Source of the DNA: Auanema rhodensis
Taxonomy: Eukaryota; Nematoda; Chromadorea; Rhabditida; Rhabditidae
Length of the DNA stretch: 64,000 bases
NCBI GenBank assembly: GCA_964057225.1
Contig: OZ059896.1
Span: 21,820,501-21,884,500, forward strand
Direction: 5' to 3'
A model generated the notes under the pieces. That model made no database searches and had not been told where the DNA came from. It was given only the letters and a program-made list of their open reading frames with translations. The first letter of the stretch is position 1; every line of letters begins with the position of its first letter. Shown in pieces: positions 50,850-63,480 of this stretch. The translations under genes were made by a program, and so were the position numbers.

Positions 50850-53307
50850 AAATGCACCAAGATATCAACTGATATAAGTGCACACTTATATCCTCGATTT
50901 TCACCCTGAAGAATTAATTTTCCGTTGAATAACATTGTCCATCGTCTTTGCCTTGAAAAAAGGAATCTAAAAACATCCACTTTTTGCTAAATTATTTCGA
51001 AATTTTTCGAAAAAATTTTTGTCAAAATGTTTTTGGAAGCAATGTTGAGTGTACATGGAAACTCAACATACACTAAGGCATCATTTTTCAAACGATCATA
51101 ACTAATTTTTGTATTAAGCGTTTCTCAATGTAGTATAGTGCATTCGATGCGGATTTTTGAGCTGCGTCGATCTGTGTTATCAGATTTGCGCTAGCTTAAA
51201 AATGCACCGAGATATCAACTGATATAAGTTCACACTTATATCCTCGATTTTCACCCTGAAGAATTAATTTTTTCGTTGAATAACATTGTCCATCGTCTCT
51301 GCCTTGAAAAAAGAAATCTAAAAACATCTACTTTTTGCTAAATTATTCTGGAATTTTTCGAAAAAATTTTTGTCAAAATGTTTTTGGAAGCAATGTTGAG
51401 TGTACATGAAAACTCAACATACACTAATGCATCATTTTTCAAACGATCATAACTAATTTTTGTATTAAACGTTTCTCAATGTAGTATAGTGCATTCGATG
51501 CGGATTTCTAAGCTGCGTCGATCTGTGTTATCAGATTTGCGCTAGCTTAAAAATGCACCGAGATATCAACTGATATAAGTTCACACTTATATCCTCGATT
51601 TTCACCCTGAAGAATTAATTTTTTCGTTGAATAACATTGTCCATCGTCTTTGCCTTAAAAAAAGAAATCTAAAAACATCTACTTTTCGCTAAATTATTTT
51701 GAAATTTTTCGAAAAAATTTTTGTCAAAATGTTTTTGGAAGCAATGTTGAGTGTACATGAAAACTCAACATACACTAATGCATCATTTTTCAAACGATCA
51801 TAACTAATTTTTGTATTAAACGTTTCTCAATGTAGTATAGTGCATTCGATGCGGATTTCTAAGCTGCGTCGATCTGTGTTATCAGATTTGCGCTAGCTTA
51901 AAAATGCACCGAGATATCAACTGATATAAGTTCACACTTATATCCTCGATTTTCACCCTGAAGAATTAATTTTTTCGTTGAATAACATTGTCCATCGTCT
52001 TTGCCTTGAAAAAAGAAATCTAAAAACATCTACTTTTCGCTAAATTATTTTGAAATTTTTCGAAAAAATTTTTGTCAAAATGTTTTTGGAAGCAATGTTG
52101 AGTGTACATGGAAACTCAACATACACTAATGCATCATTTTTCAAACGATCATAACTAATTTTTGTATTAAGCGTTTCTCAATGTAGTATAGTGCATTCGA
52201 TGCGGATTTTTGAGCTGCGTCGATCTGTGTTATCAGATTTGCGCTAGCTTAAAAATGCACCGAGATATCAACTGATATAAGTTCACACTTATATCCTCGA
52301 TTTTCACCCTGAAGAATTAATTTTTTCGTTGAATAACATTGTCCATCGTCTCTGCCTTGAAAAAAGAAATCTAAAAACATCTACTTTTTGCTAAATTATT
52401 CTGGAATTTTTCGAAAACATTTTTGTCAAAATGTTTTTGGAAGCAATGTTGAGTGTACATGAAAACTCTACATACACTAATGCATCATTTTTCAAACGAT
52501 CATAACTAATTTTTGTATTAAGCGTTTCTCAATGTAGTATAGTGCATTCGATGCGGATTTTTAAGCTGCGTCGATCTGTGTTATCAGATTTGCGCTAGCT
52601 TGAAAATGCACCAAGATATCAACTGATATAAGTTCACACTTATATCCTCGATTTTCACCCTGAAGAATTAATTTTTTCGTTGAATAACATTGTCCATCGT
52701 CTTTGCCTTGAAAAAAGAAATCTAAAAAAACATCTACTTTTTGCTAAATTATTTTGAAATTTTTCGAAAAAATTTTTGTCAAAATGTTTTTGGACGCAAT
52801 GTTGAGTGTACATGGAAACTCTACATACACTAATGCATCATTTTTCAAACAATCATAACTAATTTTTGTATTAAGCGTTTCTCAATGTAGTATAGTGCAT
52901 TCGATGCGGATTTTTAAGCTGCGTCGATCTGTGTTATCAGATTTGCGCTAACTTAAAAATGCACCAAGATATCAACTGATATAAGTGCACACTTATATCC
53001 TCGATTTTCACCCTGAAGAATTAATTTTTTCGTTGAATAACATTGTCTATCGTCTTTGCCTTAAAAAAAGGAATCTAAAAACATCTACTTTTTGCTAAAT
53101 TATTTTGAAATTTTTCGAAAAAATTTTTGTCAAAATGTTTTTGGAAGCAATGTTGAGTGTACATGGAAACTCAACATACACTAATGCATCATTTTTCAAA
53201 CGATCATAACTAATTTTTGTATCAAGCGTTTCTCAATGTAGTATAGTGCATTCGATGCGGATTTTTAAGCTGCGTCGATCTGTGTTATCAGATTTGCGCT
53301 AGCTTAA
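50850..53307 (+). repeat. Mixed block: monomers 146-152
   Basis: The order is g/d hybrid, a/b hybrid, c/b hybrid, c, a/b hybrid, divergent, f. Monomers 147-149 repeat the hybrid string of 125-127 and 134-136, with AAAAAAAG for GAAAAAAG in monomer 148 and +311 G in 149. Monomers 150 and 151 share ACTCTACAT in the right arm of the +194 hairpin, so the stem is disrupted in two adjacent copies. Monomer 152 is an f copy about 35 kb from the main f region, with a private TGTCTATC. Confidence 0.75.
52604..52956 (+). repeat. 353-bp monomer 151
   Basis: The A5 run at +121 is A7 here (52724-52730), giving a 353-bp copy, the only insertion in the array. It also carries GGACGC for GGAAGC near +187, the hairpin-arm change ACTCTACAT, CAAACAATC near +241, and a GCTAAC tail that removes the NheI hexamer. 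It combines +10 A with TCAC in the dyad spacer, an unusual pairing. It is among the most diverged copies. Confidence 0.85.
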
Positions 53308-55412
53308 AAACGCACCGAGATATCAACTGATATAAGTTCACACTTATATCCTCGATTTTCACATTGAAGAACTAATTTTTTCGTTGAATAACATTGTCCA
53401 TCGTCTCTGCCTTGAAAAAAGAAATCTAAAAACATCTACTTTTTGCTAAATTATTCTGGAATTTTTCGAAAAAATTTTTGTCAAAATGTTTTTGGAAGCA
53501 ACGTTGAGTGTACATGAAAACTCAACATACACTAATGCATCATTTTTCAAACGATCATAACTAATTTTTGTATTAAACGTTTCTCAATGTAGTATAGTGC
53601 ATTCGATGCGGATTTCTAAGCTGCGTCGATCTGTGTTATCAGATTTGCGCTAGCTTAAAAATGCACCGAGATATCAACTGATATAAGTTCACACTTATAT
53701 CCTCGATTTTCACCCTGAAGAATTAATTTTTTCGTTGAATAACATTGTCCATCGTCTTTGCCTTGAAAAAAGAAATCTAAAAACATCTACTTTTCGCTAA
53801 ATTATTTTGAAATTTTTCGAAAAAATTTTTGTCAAAATGTTTTTGGAAGCAATGTTGAGTGTACATGGAAACTCAACATACACTAATGCATCATTTTTCA
53901 AACGATCATAACTAATTTTTGTATTAAGCGTTTCTCAATGTAGTATAGTGCATTCGATGCGGATTTTTGAGCTGCGTCGATCTGTGTTATCAGATTCGCG
54001 CTAGCTTAAAAATGCACCGAGATATCAACTGATATAAGTTCACACTTATATCCTCGATTTTCACCCTGAAGAATTAATTTTTTCGTTGAATAACATTGTC
54101 CATCGTCTTTGCCTTGAAAAAAGAAATCTAAAAACATCTACTTTTCGCTAAATTATTTTGAAATTTTTCGAAAAAATTTTTGTCAAAATGTTTTTGGAAG
54201 CAATGTTGAGTGTACATGGAAACTCAACATACACTAATGCATCATTTTTCAAACGATCATAACTAATTTTTGTATTAAACGTTTCTCAATGTAGTATAGT
54301 GCATTCGATGCGGATTTTTAAGCTGCGTCGATCTGTGTTATCAGATTTGCGCTAGCTTAAAAACGCACCGAGATATCAACTGATATAAGTTCACACTTAT
54401 ATCCTCGATTTTCACATTGAAGAACTAACTTTTTCGTTGAATAACATTGTCCATCGTCTCTGCCTTGAAAAAAGAAATCTAAAAACATCTACTTTTTGCT
54501 AAATTATTCTGGAATTTTTCGAAAAAATTTTTGTCAAAATGTTTTTGGAAGCAATGTTGAGTGTACATGAAAACTCAACATACACTAATGCATCATTTTT
54601 CAAACGATCATAACTAATTTTTGTATTAAGCGTTTCTCAATGTAGTATAGTGCATTCGATGCGGATTTTTAAGCTGCGTCGATCTGTGTTATCAGATTTG
54701 CGCTAGCTTGAAAATGCACCAAGATATCAACTGATATAAGTGCACACTTATATCCTCGATTTTCACCCTGAAGAATTAATTTTCCGTTGAATAACATTGT
54801 CCATCGTCTTTGCCTTGAAAAAAGGAATCTAAAAACATCTACTTTTTGCTAAATTATTCTGGAATTTTTCGAAAAAATTTTTGTCAAAATGTTTTTGGAA
54901 GCAATGTTGAGTGTACATGGAAACTCAACATACACTAATGCATCATTTTTCAAACGATCATAACTAATTTTTGTATCAAGCGTTTCTCAATGTAGTATAG
55001 TGCATTCGATGCGGATTTTTGAGCTGCGTCGATCTGTGTTATCAGATTTGCGCTAGCTTAAAAACGCACCGAGATATCAACTGATATAAGTTCACACTTA
55101 TATCCTCGATTTTCACATTGAAGAACTAATTTTTTCGTTGAATAACATTGTCCATCGTCTCTGCCTTGAAAAAAGAAATCTAAAAACATCTACTTTTCGC
55201 TAAATTATTTTGAAATTTTTCGAAAAAATTTTTGTCAAAATGTTTTTGGAAGCAATGTTGAGTGTACATGAAAACTCAACATACACTAATGCATCATTTT
55301 TCAAACGATCATAACTAATTTTTGTATTAAGCGTTTCTCAATGTAGTATAGTGCATTCGATGCGGATTTTTGAGCTGCGTCGATCTGTGTTATCAGATTT
55401 GCGCTAGCTTAA
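53308..55412 (+). repeat. b-c-c-b'-k-l hexamer, first copy (monomers 153-158)
   Basis: The six copies are b; c with +311 G and GATTCGCG; c with +270 A and a following AAACGC; b with AACTTTTTCG and a GCTTGAAA tail; a 350-bp copy with class b core and +267 C (k); and a copy with class b left end and class c core with +311 G (l). The same six occur at 58920-61024 and 61376-63480. In the k copy here +311 is G, unlike its two counterparts. Confidence 0.85.
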
Positions 55413-58400
55413 AAATGCACCGAGATATCAACTGATATAAGTTCACACTTATATCCTCGATTTTCACCCTGAAGAATTAATTTTTTCGTTGAATAACATT
55501 GTCCATCGTCTTTGCCTTGAAAAAAGAAATCTAAAAACATCTACTTTTCGCTAAATTATTTTGAAATTTTTCGAAAAAATTTTTGTCAAAATGTTTTTGG
55601 AAGCAATGTTGAGTGTACATGGAAACTCAACATACACTAATGCATCATTTTTCAAACGATCATAACTAATTTTTGTATTAAGCGTTTCTCAATGTAATAT
55701 AGTGCATTCGATGCGGATTTTTAAGCTGCGTCGATCTGTGTTATCAGATTTGCGCTAGCTTAAAAATGCACCAAGATATCAACTGATATAAGTGCACACT
55801 TATATCCTCGATTTTCACCCTGAAGAATTAATTTTCCGTTGAATAACATTGTCCATCGTCTTTGCCTTGAAAAAAGGAATCTAAAAACATCCACTTTTTG
55901 CTAAATTATTTCGAAATTTTTCGAAAAAATTTTTGTCAAAATGTTTTTGGAAGCAATGTTGAGTGTACATGGAAACTCAACATACACTAATGCATCATTT
56001 TTCAAACGATCATAACTAATTTTTGTATTAAACGTTTCTCAATGTAGTATAGTGCATTCGATGCGGATTTTTAAGCTGCGTCGATCTGTGTTATCAGATT
56101 TGCGCTAGCTTGAAAATGCACCAAGATATCAACTGATATAAGTGCACACTTATATCCTCGATTTTCACCCTGAAGAATTAATTTTCCGTTGAATAACATT
56201 GTCCATCGTCTTTGCCTTGAAAAAAGGAATCTAAAAACATCTACTTTTTGCTAAATTATTCTGGAATTTTTCGAAAAAATTTTTGTCAAAATGTTTTTGG
56301 AAGCAATGTTGAGTGTACATGAAAACTCAACATACACTAATGCATCATTTTTCAAACGATCATAACTAATTTTTGTATTAAGCGTTTCTCAATGTAGTAT
56401 AGTGCATTCGATGCGGATTTTTAAGCTGCGTCGATCTGTGTTATCAGATTTGCGCTAGCTTGAAAATGCACCAAGATATCAACTGATATAAGTGCACACT
56501 TATATCCTCGATTTTCACCCTGAAGAATTAATTTTCCGTTGAATAACATTGTCCATCGTCTTTGCCTTGAAAAAAGGAATCTAAAAACATCTACTTTTTG
56601 CTAAATTATTCTGGAATTTTTCGAAAAAATTTTTGTCAAAATGTTTTTGGAAGCAATGTTGAGTGTACATGGAAACTCAACATACACTAATGCATCATTT
56701 TTCAAACGATCATAACTAATTTTTGTATCAAGCGTTTCTCAATGTAGTATAGTGCATTCGATGCGGATTTTTAAGCTGCGTCGATCTGTGTTATCAGATT
56801 TGCGCTAGCTTAAAAACGCACCGAGATATCAACTGATATAAGTTCACACTTATATCCTCGATTTTCACATTGAAGAACTAATTTTTTCGTTGAATAACAT
56901 TGTCCATCGTCTCTGCCTTGAAAAAAGAAATCTAAAAACATCTACTTTTCGCTAAATTATTTTGAAATTTTTCGAAAAAATTTTTGTCAAAATGTTTTTG
57001 GAAGCAATGTTGAGTGTACATGGAAACTCAACATACACTAATGCATCATTTTTCAAACGATCATAACTAATTTTTGTATTGAGCGTTTCTCAATGTAGTA
57101 TAGTGCATTCGATGCGGATTTTTGAGCTGCGTCGATCTGTGTTATCAGATTTGCGCTAGCTTAAAAATGCACCGAGATATCAACTGATATAAGTTCACAC
57201 TTATATCCTCGATTTTCACCCTGAAGAATTAATTTTTTCGTTGAATAACATTGTCCATCGTCTTTGCCTTGAAAAAAGAAATCTAAAAACATCTACTTTT
57301 CGCTAAATTATTTTGAAATTTTTCGAAAAAATTTTTGTCAAAATGTTTTTGGAAGCAATGTTGAGTGTACATGGAAACTCAACATACACTAATGCATCAT
57401 TTTTCAAACGATCATAACTAATTTTTGTATTAAGCGTTTCTCAATGTAGTATAGTGCATTCGATGCGGATTTTTGAGCTGCGTCGATCTGTGTTATCAGA
57501 TTTGCGCTAGCTTAAAAATGCACCGAGATATCAACTGATATAAGTTCACACTTATATCCTCGATTTTCACCCTGAAGAATTAATTTTTTCGTTGAATAAC
57601 ATTGTCCATCGTCTTTGCCTTGAAAAAAGAAATCTAAAAACATCTACTTTTCGCTAAATTATTTTGAAATTTTTCGAAAAAATTTTTGTCAAAATGTTTT
57701 TGGAAGCAATGTTGAGTGTACATGGAAACTCAACATACACTAATGCATCATTTTTCAAACGATCATAACTAATTTTTGTATTAAACGTTTCTCAATGTAG
57801 TATAGTGCATTCGATGCGGATTTTTAAGCTGCGTCGATCTGTGTTATCAGATTTGCGCTAGCTTAAAAACGCACCGAGATATCAACTGATATAAGTTCAC
57901 ACTTATATCCTCGATTTTCACATTGAAGAACTAATTTTTTCGTTGAATAACATTGTCCATCGTCTCTGCCTTGAAAAAAGAAATCTAAAAACATCTACTT
58001 TTTGCTAAATTATTCTGGAATTTTTCGAAAAAATTTTTGTCAAAATGTTTTTGGAAGCAATGTTGAGTGTACATGAAAACTCAACATACACTAATGCATC
58101 ATTTTTCAAACGATCATAACTAATTTTTGTATTAAACGTTTCTCAATGTAGTACAGTGCATTCGATGCGGATTTCTAAGCTGCGTCGATCTGTGTTATCA
58201 GATTTGCGCTAGCTTAAAAATGCACCGAGATATCAACTGATATAAGTTCACACTTATATCCTCGATTTTCACCCTGAAGAATTAATTTTTTCGTTGAATA
58301 ACATTGTCCATCGTCTTTGCCTTGAAAAAAGAAATCTAAAAACATCTACTTTTCGCTAAATTATTTTGAAATTTTTCGAAAAAATTTTTGTCAAAATGTT

Positions 58401-58568
58401 TTTGGAAGCAATGTTGAGTGTACATGGAAACTCAACATACACTAATGCATCATTTTTCAAACGATCATAACTAATTTTTGTATTAAGCGTTTCTCAATGT
58501 AGTATAGTGCATTCGATGCGGATTTTTGAGCTGCGTCGATCTGTGTTATCAGATTTGCGCTAGCTTAA
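55413..58568 (+). repeat. Mixed block: monomers 159-167
   Basis: The order is c (GTAATAT), g, k-like, k, l, c, c, b, c. Three consecutive 350-bp copies (55764, 56114, 56464) carry the T-run deletion, two with class b core. Monomer 163 (56814) is an l copy with +210 G and ATTGAGCG near +266. From 57165 a trimer begins: c with +311 G, c with +270 A, b. It repeats at 1053 bp, starting again at 58218 and 59271. Confidence 0.8.
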
Positions 58569-61024
58569 AAATGCACCGAGATATCAACTGATATAAGTTC
58601 ACACTTATATCCTCGATTTTCACCCTGAAGAATTAATTTTTTCGTTGAATAACATTGTCCATCGTCTTTGCCTTGAAAAAAGAAATCTAAAAACATCTAC
58701 TTTTCGCTAAATTATTTTGAAATTTTTCGAAAAAATTTTTGTCAAAATGTTTTTGGAAGCAATGTTGAGTGTACATGGAAACTCAACATACACTAATGCA
58801 TCATTTTTCAAACGATCATAACTAATTTTTGTATTAAACGTTTCTCAATGTAGTATAGTGCATTCGATGCGGATTTTTAAGCTGCGTCGATCTGTGTTAT
58901 CAGATTTGCGCTAGCTTAAAAACGCACCGAGATATCAACTGATATAAGTTCACACTTATATCCTCGATTTTCACATTGAAGAACTAATTTTTTCGTTGAA
59001 TAACATTGTCCATCGTCTCTGCCTTGAAAAAAGAAATCTAAAAACATCTACTTTTTGCTAAATTATTCTGGAATTTTTCGAAAAAATTTTTGTCAAAATG
59101 TTTTTGGAAGCAATGTTGAGTGTACATGAAAACTCAACATACACTAATGCATCATTTTTCAAACGATCATAACTAATTTTTGTATTAAACGTTTCTCAAT
59201 GTAGTATAGTGCATTCGATGCGGATTTCTAAGCTGCGTCGATCTGTGTTATCAGATTTGCGCTAGCTTAAAAATGCACCGAGATATCAACTGATATAAGT
59301 TCACACTTATATCCTCGATTTTCACCCTGAAGAATTAATTTTTTCGTTGAATAACATTGTCCATCGTCTTTGCCTTGAAAAAAGAAATCTAAAAACATCT
59401 ACTTTTCGCTAAATTATTTTGAAATTTTTCGAAAAAATTTTTGTCAAAATGTTTTTGGAAGCAATGTTGAGTGTACATGGAAACTCAACATACACTAATG
59501 CATCATTTTTCAAACGATCATAACTAATTTTTGTATTAAGCGTTTCTCAATGTAGTATAGTGCATTCGATGCGGATTTTTGAGCTGCGTCGATCTGTGTT
59601 ATCAGATTCGCGCTAGCTTAAAAATGCACCGAGATATCAACTGATATAAGTTCACACTTATATCCTCGATTTTCACCCTGAAGAATTAATTTTTTCGTTG
59701 AATAACATTGTCCATCGTCTTTGCCTTGAAAAAAGAAATCTAAAAACATCTACTTTTCGCTAAATTATTTTGAAATTTTTCGAAAAAATTTTTGTCAAAA
59801 TGTTTTTGGAAGCAATGTTGAGTGTACATGGAAACTCAACATACACTAATGCATCATTTTTCAAACGATCATAACTAATTTTTGTATTAAACGTTTCTCA
59901 ATGTAGTATAGTGCATTCGATGCGGATTTTTAAGCTGCGTCGATCTGTGTTATCAGATTTGCGCTAGCTTAAAAACGCACCGAGATATCAACTTATATAA
60001 GTTCACACTTATATCCTCGATTTTCACATTGAAGAACTAACTTTTTCGTTGAATAACATTGTCCATCGTCTCTGCCTTGAAAAAAGAAATCTAAAAACAT
60101 CTACTTTTTGCTAAATTATTCTGGAATTTTTCGAAAAAATTTTTGTCAAAATGTTTTTGGAAGCAATGTTGAGTGTACATGAAAACTCAACATACACTAA
60201 TGCATCATTTTTCAAACGATCATAACTAATTTTTGTATTAAGCGTTTCTCAATGTAGTATAGTGCATTCGATGCGGATTTTTAAGCTGCGTCGATCTGTG
60301 TTATCAGATTTGCGCTAGCTTGAAAATGCACCAAGATATCAACTGATATAAGTGCACACTTATATCCTCGATTTTCACCCTGAAGAATTAATTTTCCGTT
60401 GAATAACATTGTCCATCGTCTTTGCCTTGAAAAAAGGAATCTAAAAACATCTACTTTTTGCTAAATTATTCTGGAATTTTTCGAAAAAATTTTTGTCAAA
60501 ATGTTTTTGGAAGCAATGTTGAGTGTACATGGAAACTCAACATACACTAATGCATCATTTTTCAAACGATCATAACTAATTTTTGTATCAAGCGTTTCTC
60601 AATGTAGTATAGTGCATTCGATGCGGATTTTTAAGCTGCGTCGATCTGTGTTATCAGATTTGCGCTAGCTTAAAAACGCACCGAGATATCAACTGATATA
60701 AGTTCACACTTATATCCTCGATTTTCACATTGAAGAACTAATTTTTTCGTTGAATAACATTGTCCATCGTCTCTGCCTTGAAAAAAGAAATCTAAAAACA
60801 TCTACTTTTCGCTAAATTATTTTGAAATTTTTCGAAAAAATTTTTGTCAAAATGTTTTTGGAAGCAATGTTGAGTGTACATGAAAACTCAACATACACTA
60901 ATGCATCATTTTTCAAACGATCATAACTAATTTTTGTATTAAGCGTTTCTCAATGTAGTATAGTGCATTCGATGCGGATTTTTGAGCTGCGTCGATCTGT
61001 GTTATCAGATTTGCGCTAGCTTAA
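58569..61024 (+). repeat. 7-monomer HOR, copy 1 (monomers 168-174)
   Basis: The order is c (+270 A), b, c (+311 G, GATTCGCG), c (+270 A), b (AACTTTTTCG, GCTTGAAA tail), k (350 bp), l, total 2456 bp. All these marks recur in the next 2456 bases. A private ACTTATATAAG for ACTGATATAAG occurs near 59992 in monomer 172. Confidence 0.88.
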
Positions 61025-63480
61025 AAATGCACCGAGATATCAACTGATATAAGTTCACACTTATATCCTCGATTTTCACCCTGAAGAATTAATTTTTTCG
61101 TTGAATAACATTGTCCATCGTCTTTGCCTTGAAAAAAGAAATCTAAAAACATCTACTTTTCGCTAAATTATTTTGAAATTTTTCGAAAAAATTTTTGTCA
61201 AAATGTTTTTGGAAGCAATGTTGAGTGTACATGGAAACTCAACATACACTAATGCATCATTTTTCAAACGATCATAACTAATTTTTGTATTAAACGTTTC
61301 TCAATGTAGTATAGTGCATTCGATGCGGATTTTTAAGCTGCGTCGATCTGTGTTATCAGATTTGCGCTAGCTTAAAAACGCACCGAGATATCAACTGATA
61401 TAAGTTCACACTTATATCCTCGATTTTCACATTGAAGAACTAATTTTTTCGTTGAATAACATTGTCCATCGTCTCTGCCTTGAAAAAAGAAATCTAAAAA
61501 CATCTACTTTTTGCTAAATTATTCTGGAATTTTTCGAAAAAATTTTTGTCAAAATGTTTTTGGAAGCAATGTTGAGTGTACATGAAAACTCAACATACAC
61601 TAATGCATCATTTTTCAAACGATCATAACTAATTTTTGTATTAAACGTTTCTCAATGTAGTATAGTGCATTCGATGCGGATTTCTAAGCTGCGTCGATCT
61701 GTGTTATCAGATTTGCGCTAGCTTAAAAATGCACCGAGATATCAACTGATATAAGTTCACACTTATATCCTCGATTTTCACCCTGAAGAATTAATTTTTT
61801 CGTTGAATAACATTGTCCATCGTCTTTGCCTTGAAAAAAGAAATCTAAAAACATCTACTTTTCGCTAAATTATTTTGAAATTTTTCGAAAAAATTTTTGT
61901 CAAAATGTTTTTGGAAGCAATGTTGAGTGTACATGGAAACTCAACATACACTAATGCATCATTTTTCAAACGATCATAACTAATTTTTGTATTAAGCGTT
62001 TCTCAATGTAGTATAGTGCATTCGATGCGGATTTTTGAGCTGCGTCGATCTGTGTTATCAGATTCGCGCTAGCTTAAAAATGCACCGAGATATCAACTGA
62101 TATAAGTTCACACTTATATCCTCGATTTTCACCCTGAAGAATTAATTTTTTCGTTGAATAACATTGTCCATCGTCTTTGCCTTGAAAAAAGAAATCTAAA
62201 AACATCTACTTTTCGCTAAATTATTTTGAAATTTTTCGAAAAAATTTTTGTCAAAATGTTTTTGGAAGCAATGTTGAGTGTACATGGAAACTCAACATAC
62301 ACTAATGCATCATTTTTCAAACGATCATAACTAATTTTTGTATTAAACGTTTCTCAATGTAGTATAGTGCATTCGATGCGGATTTTTAAGCTGCGTCGAT
62401 CTGTGTTATCAGATTTGCGCTAGCTTAAAAACGCACCGAGATATCAACTGATATAAGTTCACACTTATATCCTCGATTTTCACATTGAAGAACTAACTTT
62501 TTCGTTGAATAACATTGTCCATCGTCTCTGCCTTGAAAAAAGAAATCTAAAAACATCTACTTTTTGCTAAATTATTCTGGAATTTTTCGAAAAAATTTTT
62601 GTCAAAATGTTTTTGGAAGCAATGTTGAGTGTACATGAAAACTCAACATACACTAATGCATCATTTTTCAAACGATCATAACTAATTTTTGTATTAAGCG
62701 TTTCTCAATGTAGTATAGTGCATTCGATGCGGATTTTTAAGCTGCGTCGATCTGTGTTATCAGATTTGCGCTAGCTTGAAAATGCACCAAGATATCAACT
62801 GATATAAGTGCACACTTATATCCTCGATTTTCACCCTGAAGAATTAATTTTCCGTTGAATAACATTGTCCATCGTCTTTGCCTTGAAAAAAGGAATCTAA
62901 AAACATCTACTTTTTGCTAAATTATTCTGGAATTTTTCGAAAAAATTTTTGTCAAAATGTTTTTGGAAGCAATGTTGAGTGTACATGGAAACTCAACATA
63001 CACTAATGCATCATTTTTCAAACGATCATAACTAATTTTTGTATCAAGCGTTTCTCAATGTAGTATAGTGCATTCGATGCGGATTTTTAAGCTGCGTCGA
63101 TCTGTGTTATCAGATTTGCGCTAGCTTAAAAACGCACCGAGATATCAACTGATATAAGTTCACACTTATATCCTCGATTTTCACATTGAAGAACTAATTT
63201 TTTCGTTGAATAACATTGTCCATCGTCTCTGCCTTGAAAAAAGAAATCTAAAAACATCTACTTTTCGCTAAATTATTTTGAAATTTTTCGAAAAAATTTT
63301 TGTCAAAATGTTTTTGGAAGCAATGTTGAGTGTACATGAAAACTCAACATACACTAATGCATCATTTTTCAAACGATCATAACTAATTTTTGTATTAAGC
63401 GTTTCTCAATGTAGTATAGTGCATTCGATGCGGATTTTTGAGCTGCGTCGATCTGTGTTATCAGATTTGCGCTAGCTTAA
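61025..63480 (+). repeat. 7-monomer HOR, copy 2 (monomers 175-181)
   Basis: Same order and private marks as 58569-61024. By eye I found only the monomer 172 change separating the two units. This places the most recently homogenised sequence, together with the 17-monomer pair, near the right end of the window. Confidence 0.88.
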
